Origin: Streptomyces sp. Edi4
GTDB lineage: Bacteria > Actinomycetota > Actinomycetes > Streptomycetales > Streptomycetaceae
Reading direction: 5' to 3'
Assembly: GCF_040253615.1 (NCBI RefSeq)
Contig: NZ_JBEJGY010000004.1
Coordinates: forward strand, 2,542,001-2,606,000
DNA: 64,000 nt
Made by a program: the position numbers and the translations under genes. The notes under the pieces were generated by a model that was given only the letters and a program-made list of their open reading frames with translations, was not told the origin of the DNA and did not search any database. Shown in pieces: positions 34,901 to 44,355 of the stretch. The stretch's first letter is position 1; each line of letters starts with the position of its first letter.

Positions 34901-36063
34901 GGCTCGGCGGCGACGGGCTCGGGGGCGGCGGCCTCGACCACCGTCTCCTCGTCCTCGGCAGGCTCATCGACGCGCGCGGCGGCGGCAGCGGCGGCCGTCT
35001 CTGGGGTCTGGAACATCGGCTCGGTGAACACGGGCGCCTGGAACACGGCGACGGCGGGGCGCGTGGCGCGGCGGCGGGAGCGGCCGGTGGGGGCGGGCTC
35101 CTCGGCGCGCGGGGCGGCGGCCTGCGGCTCCGGCTGGACGGGGGTGAACTGCGGGGCGGAGGCGGGGCGCGCGGCGCGGCGGCGGGTCCGGCCCCGGGGT
35201 GCCTCGTCCTCGACGGGGGCTTGGGCGGCGGCCGGGGCCTCGGCGACGGCGGTCTCCTGGTCCTCGTCCGTCTCGTCCGTCTCCTCGGGGGCGGCGGGCG
35301 CCTCGGGCGCGGTGACCTCGGCGGCGACGGTGGTCTCCGGCGCGGTCGCCTTGCGGGTGGCGCGGCGGCGGGTACGCGGCGCGGGCGCCTCGGCGGCCTC
35401 TTCGGCGGCGGGCGCGGCGGGCGCGGCGGGGGCCTCGGGCGCGGCGGCCGGGGCCTGGGCGGCCTCGACGATCTCCTCGCCGGCACGGGGCGCGCCGGCG
35501 GGCGCGGTGGCCTTGCGCGTGGCGCGGCGGCGGGCACGCGGGGAGGGGGTCTCGGCGCTGTCGCCGGTCGCCTCGGGGACGGCGGGCGCGGGCTCGGCCT
35601 CGACGATCTCCTCGGCGGGGGCCGGGGCGCCGGCGGGGGCGTTGGCCTTGCGCGTGGCACGGCGGCGGGTGCGCGGGGCGGGCGCGGCGGCGGTGTCGTC
35701 GGCGGCCTCGGGGGCGGCGGGCGCCTCGGTGGCGCCGGTTTCGGTGGTGGCCGGCGTCTGCGCGGTCTCGGCGCCCGGGGCCGTGGTGGTGGCCGGAGCG
35801 GACGCGGTGCGCGTGGCGCGGCGGCGGGTACGGGGTGCGGGTGCGGCGGCCTCGTCGGCGGCGGGCGCGGCCGGCGCGGTGTGCTGGTCCTCGGCCTGGG
35901 CGGGGGCCGGGGCCGCGGCGGTGGGCTCGGTGCCCTGCGCTCCGGCCGGGGGCCCGGCGGGCCGCGACGCCGCGCGGCGCCTGCGGCGCGGCGGCAGCGT
36001 GTCGCTGGGGCTGCTCTGGTCGTTGGTGTTTCCGGGGGTGCCGGATTCGTTCTGCTCAAGCAT
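31939..36063 (-). CDS. rne: RNase E/G with very long repetitive extensions
   Basis: This is a 1374-residue endoribonuclease of RNA decay and rRNA maturation. The catalytic core is at about 600-1015: an S1-like segment (YVGNVYLGKVQNVLPSMEAAF), the 5'-sensor region, the DNase-I-like site with DVNTG and IDFIDM acidic residues, and the zinc link CVHCNGRG. About 600 N-terminal and 360 C-terminal residues are low complexity, built from many copies of RRRATRKATAPAG alternating with Ala/Glu/Pro-rich linkers. The tail is Lys/Ala-rich like histone H1 (KKTAAKKTTAKKATAKK). In Streptomyces the extensions flank the core and bind polynucleotide phosphorylase and RNA. The start at 36063 has GGGAGC upstream; an earlier in-frame ATG is less likely. 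Confidence 0.96.
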   Translation of the reverse strand: MLEQNESGTPGNTNDQSSPSDTLPPRRRRRAASRPAGPPAGAQGTEPTAAAPAPAQAEDQHTAPAAPAADEAAAPAPRTRRRATRTASAPATTTAPGAETAQTPATTETGATEAPAAPEAADDTAAAPAPRTRRRATRKANAPAGAPAPAEEIVEAEPAPAVPEATGDSAETPSPRARRRATRKATAPAGAPRAGEEIVEAAQAPAAAPEAPAAPAAPAAEEAAEAPAPRTRRRATRKATAPETTVAAEVTAPEAPAAPEETDETDEDQETAVAEAPAAAQAPVEDEAPRGRTRRRAARPASAPQFTPVQPEPQAAAPRAEEPAPTGRSRRRATRPAVAVFQAPVFTEPMFQTPETAAAAAAARVDEPAEDEETVVEAAAPEPVAAEPAAEPQGRSRRRRRRGESAEPVQDKPADEPVEEQSDEPAEAEADTDSDDTDDDRPSRRRRRGGRRRRRGESAEAEDAADEQAYEQAEQGEAAHSETESESESDEHEDEDDTDGTPSAAGTSSSRRRRRRRRRTGDAGPEAETGADDPERTVVKVREPRPVRERMDALASSSSDEVQSIKGSTRLEAKKQRRREGREQGRRRVPIITEAEFLARREAVERVMVVRQSGERTQIGVLEDDVLVEHYVNKEQATSYVGNVYLGKVQNVLPSMEAAFVDIGKGRNAVLYAGEVNFESLGMGNGPRRIEAALKSGQSVLVQVTKDPIGHKGARLTSQVSLPGRYLVYVPEGSMTGISRKLPDTERARLKTILKKIVPEDAGVIVRTAAEGASEDELRRDVERLQAQWAEIQKKANQISTSSPSLLYGEPDMTVRVVRDIFNEDFTKVIVSGDEAWETIHGYVAHVAPDLTERLSRWTSEVDVFATYRIDEQLAKALDRKVWLPSGGSLVIDKTEAMIVVDVNTGKFTGQGGNLEETVTRNNLEAAEEIVRQLRLRDLGGIVVIDFIDMVLESNRDLVLRRLLECLGRDRTKHQVAEVTSLGLVQMTRKRVGQGLLESFSETCVHCNGRGVIVHMEQPAAVGGGAGKRAKKRGRGGAEHDQHDQHTHEHEHETAEAEAIEDVEAIESEAEVAAEIAAPVALAEPEFVPDEELYSSVAEAEYAARGGRSRRRATRKASAPAGAPRAAAETPAAPDPVAEEAKQGKQGREPKEAEPERAPAAVTVASFIEDDAPRGLSRGLKGQGGAPNRRRATRKATAPAGAPTSAAAEPVVVVTEPEPKAQETKAEAPVAEPAAPVTESVVEEAPVAAPPRARRRATRKATAPAGSPSGAEDAAVVVVVATPAAEPAAPAESAVSSDPAQSPESAEEAAPAKKAARKTAKKATAKKAVTKKTAATKTAAKKTTAKKTTAKKATAKKTAAAEQQSPSVSATTED

Positions 36064-36285
36064 GCGGGCGTAGCTCCCGTCACGCTCCCGGGCGCCGCGC
36101 CTGTTCCGGTCCGGCGGCACGTACCGCGTGATGTGCGCGGGTGCCGCCGTCCGGGGCGCGGGCGCCGCACGGGAGCTGATATGTCTGGCTCGCCGGTTCC
36201 CTGCGCGATGTACGCACGGCCTGGCGAAAGTCTTTTAGGTCAGTGCGCTGCCCGGCTCAGGTGGCTCCCGAGTGCCAGGGCTGCG

Positions 36286-37206
36286 CTACGACGGCCGCCC
36301 TTGCGCGGCGGGACCTTCCGGCGTCGCCGCGGAGACGGTCCCGGCGATTGGGGTCTCCCCCAGTTCGAGCGAAGCCGAGAACTTGGGGACTTGTGGAGCG
36401 GCCGGGGCTGCCTCGCGGTCGGGCGCGAGGGGGTCGGTCACCGTGCCGGACTCCTCGTCGAAGAGCCCCTGCGCCAGCCTGGTCACCGCTGCGGCGACGG
36501 GCGGCGCCAGGTCGGCCACGGCGTGGAGACCGGACAGGACGTCGTCAGGTCGCACGGCAGGTGTCACGTGCCGCACTACCAGCCGCAGTATCGCACAGGC
36601 CTCGCCGAGAGGCCTATCGGCCCCCGGGGCGAGTGCCCGCAGTTCGGCGACCGCGCCCCGGGTGTCGAAGGTGCGCATGCCGTTCTTGGTCTTGCGCTGG
36701 ACCTCGACGCTGTCGGCGGCGAGGAAGGCGGTGACGGCCTTCTCGGCCTCGTCCAGGGTGACGCCGTCCAGGCGCAGCTCCCAGATGGAGGCGGTCAGAC
36801 GGTCGGCGAGGCCCGAGGTGCGGGCTTCGACGGCGTCGGTGATGTCGAGCCCGGTGGGCAGCGACTCGTCGAGCAGCGCGCGCAGTTTCTCGGGGTCGCG
36901 GTGCGCGGTGAGGGCGATCTCCAGGTATTCGGCCTCGGAGCCGACGCCGGTGGGCGCGGCGTTGGCGTACGACACCTTGGGGTGCGGGGTGAAGCCCGCC
37001 GAGTACGCCATGGGCACCTCGGCGCGGCGCAGGGCCCGCTCGAAGGCGCGCTGGAAGTCACGGTGGCTGGTGAACCGGAGGCGGCCGCGCTTGGTGTAGC
37101 GCAGGCGGATGCGCTGCACCGCGGGTGCGGGCGGCGGGCCTTCGGGCTGTCGCTTGCCCAGTGGTTCTTCTCCTCGTGCGGGGCGGGCGCGGTGGGCGCC
37201 GCCCAC
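36286..37206 (-). CDS. TIGR03936-type radical SAM-associated protein (DUF2344)
   Basis: The conserved domain begins QRIRLRYTKRGRLRFTSHRDF and includes AYSAGFTPHPKVSYANAAPTG, hallmarks of this family of unknown function. It is commonly fused or adjacent to a B12-binding radical SAM protein and lies near RNase E/G genes. Here its radical SAM partner is 3.3 kb away, separated by three genes. Start uncertain: the GTG at 37206 has AGGA three bases upstream, while a CTG at 37161 follows GAGGAGAA at good distance and fits the usual N-terminus. The C-terminal 40 residues are disordered. The spacer to rne (36064-36285) shows no gene. Confidence 0.88.
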   Translation of the reverse strand: MGGAHRARPARGEEPLGKRQPEGPPPAPAVQRIRLRYTKRGRLRFTSHRDFQRAFERALRRAEVPMAYSAGFTPHPKVSYANAAPTGVGSEAEYLEIALTAHRDPEKLRALLDESLPTGLDITDAVEARTSGLADRLTASIWELRLDGVTLDEAEKAVTAFLAADSVEVQRKTKNGMRTFDTRGAVAELRALAPGADRPLGEACAILRLVVRHVTPAVRPDDVLSGLHAVADLAPPVAAAVTRLAQGLFDEESGTVTDPLAPDREAAPAAPQVPKFSASLELGETPIAGTVSAATPEGPAAQGRPS

Positions 37207-37251
37207 CGTCCTGTGGGGGCCCCTCCGGTCACGGACCGTACGTCGCCCGGC

Positions 37252-38406
37252 TCATCCCTCCGCTTTGCTGAGGGAGATCTCGGGGGCGGGCACCGCGCCG
37301 GAGGCAGTAGTTGTACTACCCAGAGTACGCGCCCCGTGCGCGGCGGGTTCCCGGGGCGGGCCGCCGACCAGGGCTCGCCAGGCGTCCTGCCGGGCGGTGC
37401 GTACGGTCCGGCGGGCCGAGGCCAGCGCTTCCCGCGTGGCGCGCCCGGCGCTGCGGGCCGCCTCGCTCGCGGCGCGTCCCGCCGCCAGGGCGAGGCGCCC
37501 GACCGGTCGCAGCACCGCGTCGCGCACCCAGTGCCCGACCGGGGTGAGCAGGGTCACGTACACCCAGCGCACGGGCCGTCCCAGGAGGTTCCGGGCGAGC
37601 CACTTCAGGGCGCGTCCCGCCGCCCGGGAGACGAAGCCGGCGGCGCGCCAGGCGTGTGCGAAGGCGGCGCCGGTCTCCCGCACGACGACGCGGACCGCAC
37701 GTCCCAGGGGCGTGAGGACCGTGCGGTACAGCCACAGCGCGGGCACCACGAGCAGCAGCGCGCCCACCGCCGCGAGCCCGCGCCCCGTCAGGGCCAGTCC
37801 GGCCGCGGCCAGCGAGGCGAGCCGGGCGAGGCCGTGCCCGACCGGAGTGAGCACGTGCCGGTACAGCCAGGCCGCCGGCGCGACCAGCCCGTACCGCAGC
37901 AGCGGCGCGAGCACCCAGCGCCAAAGCGCGACCCAGGGCCACACGAACACGGCCCGCAGTACCCAGATGAGGGCGGCCGCGATGCCCTTGACGCCCCACG
38001 CGAGCCCGAGCCCGATCCCCTTGAGCACCCAGGCGGTGCCCCGCCCCAGCGGAGTCAGGACCGTCCGGTACAGCCATACGAGCGGGAGCGCGACCAGCGT
38101 GGCGAGCACCCAGCCCACGCCTCGCGCGAGCGCGCCGATCCCGGCCCCGATCCCCCGGCCGACCCAGCACACCGCGTGCCCGACAGGCGTCAACACCGCC
38201 CGGTACAACCACCCGAACGGGATCACCACCAGCCCCCGCCACACCGGCGCGAACACCCGCCGCCCCAACGCCTTGACCCCGACCGCGAGCAGGTCCCACA
38301 CCACCCGCACAGGCACGACGAGCACAAAGACGACAATCCGCACGGGTATGCGCACGGCGACGGCGAGGCAGCCTTCGGAGGGCTGGGGGGACGGGTGGTT
38401 CTCCAT
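37252..38406 (-). CDS. Unrecognised membrane-associated protein with WLYRxVLTPxG repeats
   Basis: The protein has 384 residues, strongly basic and hydrophobic, with no family I recognise. The motif W-[LV]-Y-R-x-V-L-T-P-[VL]-G-[HR] recurs at about residues 66, 111, 180 and 225. Degenerate copies are at 160 (LWRWVLAPLLR), 281 (WVYVTLLTPVGH) and 295. Between copies are alpha-helical segments with W/V/L and regularly placed Arg, which look like amphipathic or re-entrant membrane helices. Residues 305-350 are Ala/Arg-rich and likely helical. No signal peptide or catalytic motif is seen. It lies between the TIGR03936 and radical SAM genes. The frame is clearly protein-like but the function is open. 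Confidence 0.7.
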   Translation of the reverse strand: MENHPSPQPSEGCLAVAVRIPVRIVVFVLVVPVRVVWDLLAVGVKALGRRVFAPVWRGLVVIPFGWLYRAVLTPVGHAVCWVGRGIGAGIGALARGVGWVLATLVALPLVWLYRTVLTPLGRGTAWVLKGIGLGLAWGVKGIAAALIWVLRAVFVWPWVALWRWVLAPLLRYGLVAPAAWLYRHVLTPVGHGLARLASLAAAGLALTGRGLAAVGALLLVVPALWLYRTVLTPLGRAVRVVVRETGAAFAHAWRAAGFVSRAAGRALKWLARNLLGRPVRWVYVTLLTPVGHWVRDAVLRPVGRLALAAGRAASEAARSAGRATREALASARRTVRTARQDAWRALVGGPPREPAAHGARTLGSTTTASGAVPAPEISLSKAEG

Positions 38407-38457
38407 GTCGTCCAGGACGCACGAACAGGTCCCGGCGTTGCGCTCCAGGCCCTCTGA

Positions 38458-40296
<1,839 letters not shown>

Positions 40297-40480
40297 CAGC
40301 CCGCACTTCGAGTTCGGCCGTCCCGGGCAAGCGGCGCCGAGCAGCGGCGGCCGTGTCCTCCCGGGCGGGGCCATGACCGGGAGGACACGCCGACGCGCGC
40401 ACCAGCCACAGCGCGTCCTGCTCCGAGGGGTTTCCGGTCGCGCCGGCAGCCGCCGGTGCGTCCGGAGGGCCCGCACATGA

Positions 40481-40523
40481 CGCTGCCGTGTCCACCGGGG
40501 CTCGGATGGACACGGCAGCGTTT
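40481..40523 (-). terminator. Terminator after the radical SAM gene
   Basis: CGCTGCCGTGTCCA (40481-40494) pairs perfectly with TGGACACGGCAGCG (40507-40520) around a 12-base loop, in the spacer between the convergent aldo-keto reductase and radical SAM genes. TTT follows on the plus strand. The rest of the spacer shows no gene. Confidence 0.9.
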
Positions 40524-40539
40524 GGGTCTGCGCGCGGCG

Positions 40540-42465
40540 CTACTTGACGACCGTCAGCGGCAGCAGTTTCTTGCCCGTGGGGCCGATCTGGATGGACGTG
40601 TCCATCTGCGGGCACACCCCGCAGTCGAAGCACGGCGTCCAGCGGCAGTCCTCGACCTCGGTCTCGTCGAGCGAGTCCTGCCAGTCCTCCCACAGCCAGT
40701 CCTTGTCGAGGCCCGAGTCGAGGTGGTCCCAGGGCAGGACTTCCTCGTAGGTGCGCTCGCGGGTGGTGTACCAGTCGACGTCGACGCCGAAGGCGGGCAG
40801 CGTCTTGTCGGCGCAGGCCATCCAGCGGTCGTAGCTGAAGTGCTCGCGCCAGCCGTCGAAGCGGCCGCCGTCCTCGTAGACGGCGCGGATGACGGCGCCC
40901 ACGCGGCGGTCGCCGCGCGAGAGCAGGCCCTCGACGATGCCGGGCTTGCCGTCGTGGTAGCGGAAACCGATGGAGCGGCCGTACTTCTTGTCGCCGCGGA
41001 TCTTGTCGCGCAGCTTGGTCAGGCGCGCGTCCGTCTCCTCGGCCGACAGCTGCGGCGCCCACTGGAAGGGGGTGTGGGGCTTGGGTACGAATCCGCCGAT
41101 GGAGACCGTGCAGCGGATGTCGTTCTGGCCGGATACCTCGCGGCCCTTGGCGATGACGTTGACCGCCATGTCGCCGATCTGGAGGACGTCCTCGTCGGTC
41201 TCGGTGGGCAGGCCGCACATGAAGTACAGCTTCACCTGGCGCCAGCCGTTGCCGTACGCGGTGGCGACGGTGCGGATCAGGTCCTCTTCGGAGACCATCT
41301 TGTTGATGACCTTGCGCATGCGCTCGGAGCCGCCCTCGGGGGCGAAGGTGAGGCCCGAGCGGCGGCCGTTGCGGGTCAGTTCGTTGGCGAGGTCGACGTT
41401 GAAGGCGTCCACGCGGGTCGAGGGCAGCGACAGGCCGATCTTGTCGTCCGTGTAGCGGTCCGCGAGGCCCTTGGCGATGTCGCCGATCTCGGTGTGGTCG
41501 GCCGAGGACAGGGAGAGCAGGCCCACCTCTTCGAAGCCGGTGGCCTTGAGGCCCTTCTCCACCATCTCGCCGATGCCGGTGATGCTTCGCTCCCGCACGG
41601 GGCGCGTGATCATGCCGGCCTGGCAGAAGCGGCAGCCTCGGGTGCAGCCGCGGAAGATCTCCACGGACATGCGTTCGTGGACGGTCTCGGCAAGCGGGAC
41701 CAGGGGCTGCTTGGGGTAGGGCCACTCGTCGAGGTCCATGACGGTGTGCTTGGAGACCCGCCACGGCACACCCGACCTGTTGGGTACGACACGGGCGATG
41801 CGGCCGTCGGGCAGGTACTCGACGTCGTAGAAGGCGGGAACGTACACGCTGCCGGTGCGCGACAGGCGGAACAGGACCTCTTCGCGGCCGCCGGGGCGGC
41901 CCTCGGCCTTCCACGCCCGGACGATCTCCGTCATGTCGAGGACGGCCTGCTCGCCGTCGCCGATGATCGCGCAGTCGATGAAGTCCGCGATCGGCTCGGG
42001 GTTGAAGGCCGCGTGGCCGCCCGCGAGGACGATCGGGTCGTCCAGGGTGCGGTCCTTGGACTCCAGCGGGATGCCCGCGAGGTCGAGGGCGGTCAGCATG
42101 TTGGTGTAGCCGAGCTCGGTGGAGAAGCTGAGGCCGAAGACGTCGAACGCCTTCAGCGGGCGGTGCGAGTCCACGGTGAACTGGGGCACCTGGTGCTCCC
42201 GCATGAGCTCTTCCATGTCGGGCCACACGCTGTACGTGCGCTCGGCCAGGACGCCCTCGCGCTCGTTCAGCACCTCATAGAGGATCATGACGCCCTGGTT
42301 GGGCAGGCCCACCTCGTACGCGTCCGGGTACATGAGCGCCCAGCGGACGTCACACTCGTCCCAGGCCTTGACGGTGGAGTTGAGCTCACCGCCGACGTAC
42401 TGGATCGGCTTCTGCACGTGCGGGAGCAGCGCTTCGAGCTGTGGGAAGACGGACTCGGCAGACAT
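40540..42465 (-). CDS. TIGR03960-type B12-binding radical SAM protein
   Basis: The protein has 641 residues. An N-terminal cobalamin-binding-like domain (about 30-180) is followed by a radical SAM core with the cluster motif CTRGCRFC (CxxxCxxC, about residue 275) and the SAM-binding block YFMCGLPTETDED. A C-terminal segment has CFDCGVC, which may bind a second metal. The family's reaction is unknown to me. It normally stands beside the TIGR03936 protein, which here lies at 36286-37206. Start is an ATG; the nearest AAGG is about eight bases upstream. Confidence 0.93.
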   Translation of the reverse strand: MSAESVFPQLEALLPHVQKPIQYVGGELNSTVKAWDECDVRWALMYPDAYEVGLPNQGVMILYEVLNEREGVLAERTYSVWPDMEELMREHQVPQFTVDSHRPLKAFDVFGLSFSTELGYTNMLTALDLAGIPLESKDRTLDDPIVLAGGHAAFNPEPIADFIDCAIIGDGEQAVLDMTEIVRAWKAEGRPGGREEVLFRLSRTGSVYVPAFYDVEYLPDGRIARVVPNRSGVPWRVSKHTVMDLDEWPYPKQPLVPLAETVHERMSVEIFRGCTRGCRFCQAGMITRPVRERSITGIGEMVEKGLKATGFEEVGLLSLSSADHTEIGDIAKGLADRYTDDKIGLSLPSTRVDAFNVDLANELTRNGRRSGLTFAPEGGSERMRKVINKMVSEEDLIRTVATAYGNGWRQVKLYFMCGLPTETDEDVLQIGDMAVNVIAKGREVSGQNDIRCTVSIGGFVPKPHTPFQWAPQLSAEETDARLTKLRDKIRGDKKYGRSIGFRYHDGKPGIVEGLLSRGDRRVGAVIRAVYEDGGRFDGWREHFSYDRWMACADKTLPAFGVDVDWYTTRERTYEEVLPWDHLDSGLDKDWLWEDWQDSLDETEVEDCRWTPCFDCGVCPQMDTSIQIGPTGKKLLPLTVVK

Positions 42466-42551
42466 CTCGACCTTCGTGGGCTGGCAGGGGGCGACTCTCT
42501 AGCGTAACGCGCGTCGCGTCGCCCCCTCGCCCGCCGATCACGGGCCGGCCG

Positions 42552-44105
42552 TCAGCCGCCGTGGAGCCGGGCCCGGCGGGCCCGGGCCCACACCTCGGGC
42601 AGTTCCCGCTCGCGCGCCGCCGCGCGCGCCTCCTCGCGCCCGTACAGGAGCCCCCAGGTGAACGCGGTCTCGCCGGCCGCGTGGGCCCGGGCGGCCAGGG
42701 TGCGCAGCGCGGCGCGCGCGACCACGCTGTCCTGGTGGTCGCCGAGGGTGTTCTGTACGGCCTTGAGGCGCTTGGCGAGCTTCTTGGCGGGCTTGCCGAG
42801 CACGGGGGTCGCGGCCTGGGCGGCGTAGCGGGCGCGTTTGGCGGCCTTGCGGGCGGCGTGCAGGGCGAGGTCGCGTTCGGGGCCGGGGGCCAGGGCGAGG
42901 GCGGTGTCGAGGCGGCGCGCCAGACGCCGGTGGTCCTTGCGCACGGCCCGGCGCAGGACGCGGGCGGCGGGCCGGTGGGCGCCGGGCAGCAGCGGCGGGT
43001 CGGCGAGGAGGCGGTCGAGGGCGCCGAGGAGCGCCAGATGGCGCGGGCTGTCGAGCGCGGCGAGGGTGGTGCGCCGGGCTTCGGCGTGCTGGGCGACGCG
43101 GCGGACGCACAGCCGGGCGGTGACGGGGCCGAGCACCAAGGTGGTGGGCAGCGCCCGGATGTGGGCGTCGAGGCGCTGGGCGAGCACGTCGCCGTCGCGG
43201 TCGACGCCGAGTTCACGCGCGAGCCATTTCAGCTCGTCGCCGAGGGGATCGGTGACGGTCCGGTCGAGGACTTTGGCGTACGACTTGAACGCGCTGCGCA
43301 GGCGGCGTGTGGTGACCCTCATCCGGTGGACGGCGTCGGGCAGTTCGCGGCGCACGGCCGGGTCGAGGGCGACGAGGGCATCACGCTGGGCCCGCAGATG
43401 CGCGAGCACCCGGGCGCCGGCGGTGTCCTCTGCGGGCTCGGGCGGCACGCCCCGGGTCCGCCCGGCCTCCGCGTCCGCGCCCGTCGGCGCCGGGGCCGTC
43501 TCGCGCAGGGCGCGGGCCACCTTGGAGGGGCTGGTGGCGGGCTTGATACCCGTCTCGGCGAGCAGCGCGCCGATGTGGTCCAGGAGGGCGACGTCCTGGA
43601 CGCCGTCGGCGAGTTCGGCCTCGATCTCGGTCCAGGAGGTGGCGGAGCAGCCCGGGCGCAGCCCTTCGGCGCGTACGGTGTCGACGCTGATCTCGACGAG
43701 CCGGCCGCCGTCCTCAGCCAGGAGGTGGCGTACGGCGCGCGAGGAACGCAGGCGTACGACGGGGACGAGCGTGCCCTCGCGTACGCGGGAGCGCACCAGG
43801 GCGGCGAGCGCGGGCGGCACGTCGTCGCTGAGCGGGGCGCGGATCTCGTCGCGGACGCCGGCGGAAACGGGGAGTTTGAGGTGCCAGCCGGCGTCGGCGC
43901 CGCCCGTTCTGCGGCGCAGCGTCAGAGAGCCGGCGCCCAGGCGCAGGTCCTGGGTGTCGTAGTAGACCGCGTCGAGTTCGACGACGCCCGGGTCGGTGAC
44001 GCGGGCGACGCCGGGGAGCGTGGTCAGGTCGGGGAGCGGGGGCGGGCCCCCGTGCGACGCGGGGAACTCGAATTTCCGCTCGATCTCGCGCTTCGTGTCC
44101 GCCAT
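42552..44105 (-). CDS. CYTH and CHAD domain protein
   Basis: The protein has 517 residues. The CYTH triphosphate-tunnel domain (about 1-200) starts with the ExExK-type signature EIERKFEF. The CHAD domain (about 230-505) is an all-helical, His/Arg/Lys-rich bundle with VHRMRVTTRRLRSAFK and RKAAKRARYAAQ. By family knowledge CHAD binds polyphosphate and CYTH hydrolyses or senses triphosphates, so a role in polyphosphate metabolism is likely. ATG at 44105 with TAGGGT six bases upstream. Confidence 0.94.
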   Translation of the reverse strand: MADTKREIERKFEFPASHGGPPPLPDLTTLPGVARVTDPGVVELDAVYYDTQDLRLGAGSLTLRRRTGGADAGWHLKLPVSAGVRDEIRAPLSDDVPPALAALVRSRVREGTLVPVVRLRSSRAVRHLLAEDGGRLVEISVDTVRAEGLRPGCSATSWTEIEAELADGVQDVALLDHIGALLAETGIKPATSPSKVARALRETAPAPTGADAEAGRTRGVPPEPAEDTAGARVLAHLRAQRDALVALDPAVRRELPDAVHRMRVTTRRLRSAFKSYAKVLDRTVTDPLGDELKWLARELGVDRDGDVLAQRLDAHIRALPTTLVLGPVTARLCVRRVAQHAEARRTTLAALDSPRHLALLGALDRLLADPPLLPGAHRPAARVLRRAVRKDHRRLARRLDTALALAPGPERDLALHAARKAAKRARYAAQAATPVLGKPAKKLAKRLKAVQNTLGDHQDSVVARAALRTLAARAHAAGETAFTWGLLYGREEARAAARERELPEVWARARRARLHGG

Positions 44106-44111
44106 GAATCG

Positions 44112-44117
44112 ACCCTA
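44112..44117 (-). promoter_or_regulatory. -10 box of a predicted leaderless promoter (CYTH-CHAD gene)
   Basis: TAGGGT lies six bases before the ATG at 44105, with no Shine-Dalgarno sequence between. Confidence 0.5.
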
Positions 44118-44239
44118 GACGCGTCGCGCCCCGAACGGCAGGGCGCGGGGTCGGCGGCAGAAGCGGGGTGGGGGCCGGGTGGCCGGATGGGGTGGGCCCC
44201 AAGAAAGCACCCCAGGCCCGCTCCGGCCCGCTCCCGGCG

Positions 44240-44282
44240 AAAGGGGCGCGGGACCCGCCGTCGCCGGGTCCCGCGCCCCTTT
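44240..44282. terminator. Strong terminator after the mre operon
   Basis: AAAGGGGCGCGGGACCCG (44240-44257) pairs perfectly with CGGGTCCCGCGCCCCTTT (44265-44282) around a seven-base loop. It follows the rodA stop by about 70 bases and separates the mre operon from the CYTH-CHAD promoter. Confidence 0.92.
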
Positions 44283-44355
44283 CCGTGCCCCCGCCAACCA
44301 TCCGGGTCTACGCCACCGACCGCCCGGGGCTACGCCACCGCCGACCGCCCAAGGT

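Noticed and set aside
32908..38457. A plus-strand open frame of more than 1800 codons antisense to rne and its upstream genes
   Set aside because: It is Gly/Leu/Arg-rich without domains and mirrors the repeats of RNase E. Long antisense frames are a known artefact of very high GC content.
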